This document shows positions 6,633 through 6,826 of a stretch of 6,826 nt of DNA, piece by piece. Position numbers and translations under genes: made by a program. Within the stretch, counting starts at the first letter, position 1, and each line of letters begins with the position of its first letter. This DNA is from an uncultured Acidobacteriota bacterium (GTDB lineage: Bacteria > Acidobacteriota > Terriglobia > Terriglobales > Acidobacteriaceae), in contig CAILBQ010000066.1 of assembly GCA_903832475.1 (NCBI GenBank), positions 1-6,826 of the forward strand, written 5' to 3'. The notes beneath the pieces were generated by a model, which was not told the DNA's origin, searched no databases, and saw only the letters and a program-made list of their open reading frames with translations.

Positions 6633-6639
6633 GCGGAGC
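6620..6639 (+). terminator. GC-rich hairpin spanning the kinase stop codon, terminator-like
   Basis: GCTCCGTC (6620-6627) pairs with GGCGGAGC (6632-6639), including one T-G wobble, around a CTTA loop. The TAG stop at 6630-6632 lies within the loop and the distal arm. No T-run follows, so it is not a standard intrinsic terminator. It could protect the 3' end of the mRNA or pause polymerase, or it could be a by-product of GC-rich coding sequence. Confidence 0.3.
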
Positions 6640-6658
6640 GACTCCCTGACAGTCGGAC

Positions 6659-6689
6659 TTGCCCGGTATCCTGCGTCGCGCCGTAGAAT
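6659..6689 (+). promoter_or_regulatory. Weak candidate sigma-70 promoter ahead of the final gene
   Basis: TAGAAT (6684-6689) matches 5 of 6 positions of the -10 consensus. TTGCCC (6659-6664) matches 4 of 6 of the -35 at a 19-nt spacing, which is longer than ideal. The -10 lies 44 nt before the ATG at 6734. It supports independent transcription of the final gene, but only weakly. Confidence 0.3.
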
Positions 6690-6733
6690 GAGGGCGCTGC
6701 ACATCCACCCTGTCGCTCGTTGGAAAGGTTTTC

Positions 6734-6826
6734 ATGCGATCCCCAATTCTTGCCGCCACGCTGCTCCTTGCTTCCTCTCTCTTTGCCCAGGACGCTCCAC
6801 GCTGGACCGCTGAAAAAGCCAACGCC
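6734..6826 (+). CDS. Secreted protein, N-terminus only; possible glycoside hydrolase
   Basis: The first 31 codons are visible and the gene runs off the window. GGAAAGG (6722-6728), 5 nt before the ATG, is a good ribosome-binding site. Residues 1-18 form a clear Sec signal peptide (MRS, hydrophobic LLLASSL core, LFA before Q19), so the product is exported. The mature start, QDAPRWTAEKANA, resembles from memory the N-terminus of secreted proteins annotated as 1,4-beta-xylanase or cellulase-family glycosyl hydrolases in Acidobacteriota. With only 13 mature residues this identity is tentative. The preceding gap of about 100 nt and the candidate promoter suggest a separate transcription unit, but a functional link to the kinase/sigma system is possible. 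Confidence 0.65.
   Translation, partial: MRSPILAATLLLASSLFAQDAPRWTAEKANA

Noticed and set aside
1..6826. tRNA, rRNA, CRISPR array, insertion sequence or phage genes
   Set aside because: Reading both strands showed no tRNA-like folds, regularly spaced repeats, transposase motifs or terminal inverted repeats.

Overview
The window (GC-rich, roughly 60% by eye) looks like chromosomal DNA from an Acidobacteriota-type bacterium. This is inferred from the gene content: a TIGR02999/ECF43-like sigma factor followed by a transmembrane Ser/Thr kinase with a long repeat-rich C-terminus, and a second ECF sigma/anti-sigma pair. No 16S rRNA or other strict taxonomic marker is present, so the assignment is tentative.

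Layout. (1) 2-538, plus strand: the nearly complete 3' part of an AhpD-like/carboxymuconolactone-decarboxylase-family protein with an intact E...C-x2-C-x3-H centre. (2) 539-758: a tail-to-tail intergenic region with two sharp palindromes. One is 15/16 identical to a widespread chromosomal parS (ParB-binding) sequence; the other is an AT-rich 18-bp operator-like palindrome. (3) 2935-759, minus strand: an apparent three-gene operon. It encodes an unrecognised exported/membrane protein with a duplicated 20-residue motif, then a conventional ECF sigma factor, then a zinc-finger two-TM anti-sigma factor whose start codon overlaps the sigma stop. A candidate ECF-type promoter precedes the operon. 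(4) 3128-6632, plus strand, divergent from (3): an ECF43-like sigma factor and a 938-residue membrane Ser/Thr kinase. (5) 6734-6826: the 5' end of a gene for a secreted protein, cut by the window edge, possibly a glycoside hydrolase.

How the genes may work together. Two unrelated modes of extracytoplasmic signalling sit back to back around a 192-bp divergent intergenic region. The minus-strand unit is a classic membrane-sequestered sigma/anti-sigma pair with an extra membrane protein encoded first, which may be a sensor or modulator. The plus-strand sigma lacks the acidic residues that ECF sigmas normally use to contact the RNA polymerase beta' subunit; it has Q-A-T-S there and is encoded directly upstream of a kinase. 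That matches the known EcfP-PknT logic of Vibrio parahaemolyticus, where phosphorylation of a threonine in this position activates the sigma. The operon's membrane protein and the parS-like site are the least explained items in the window.
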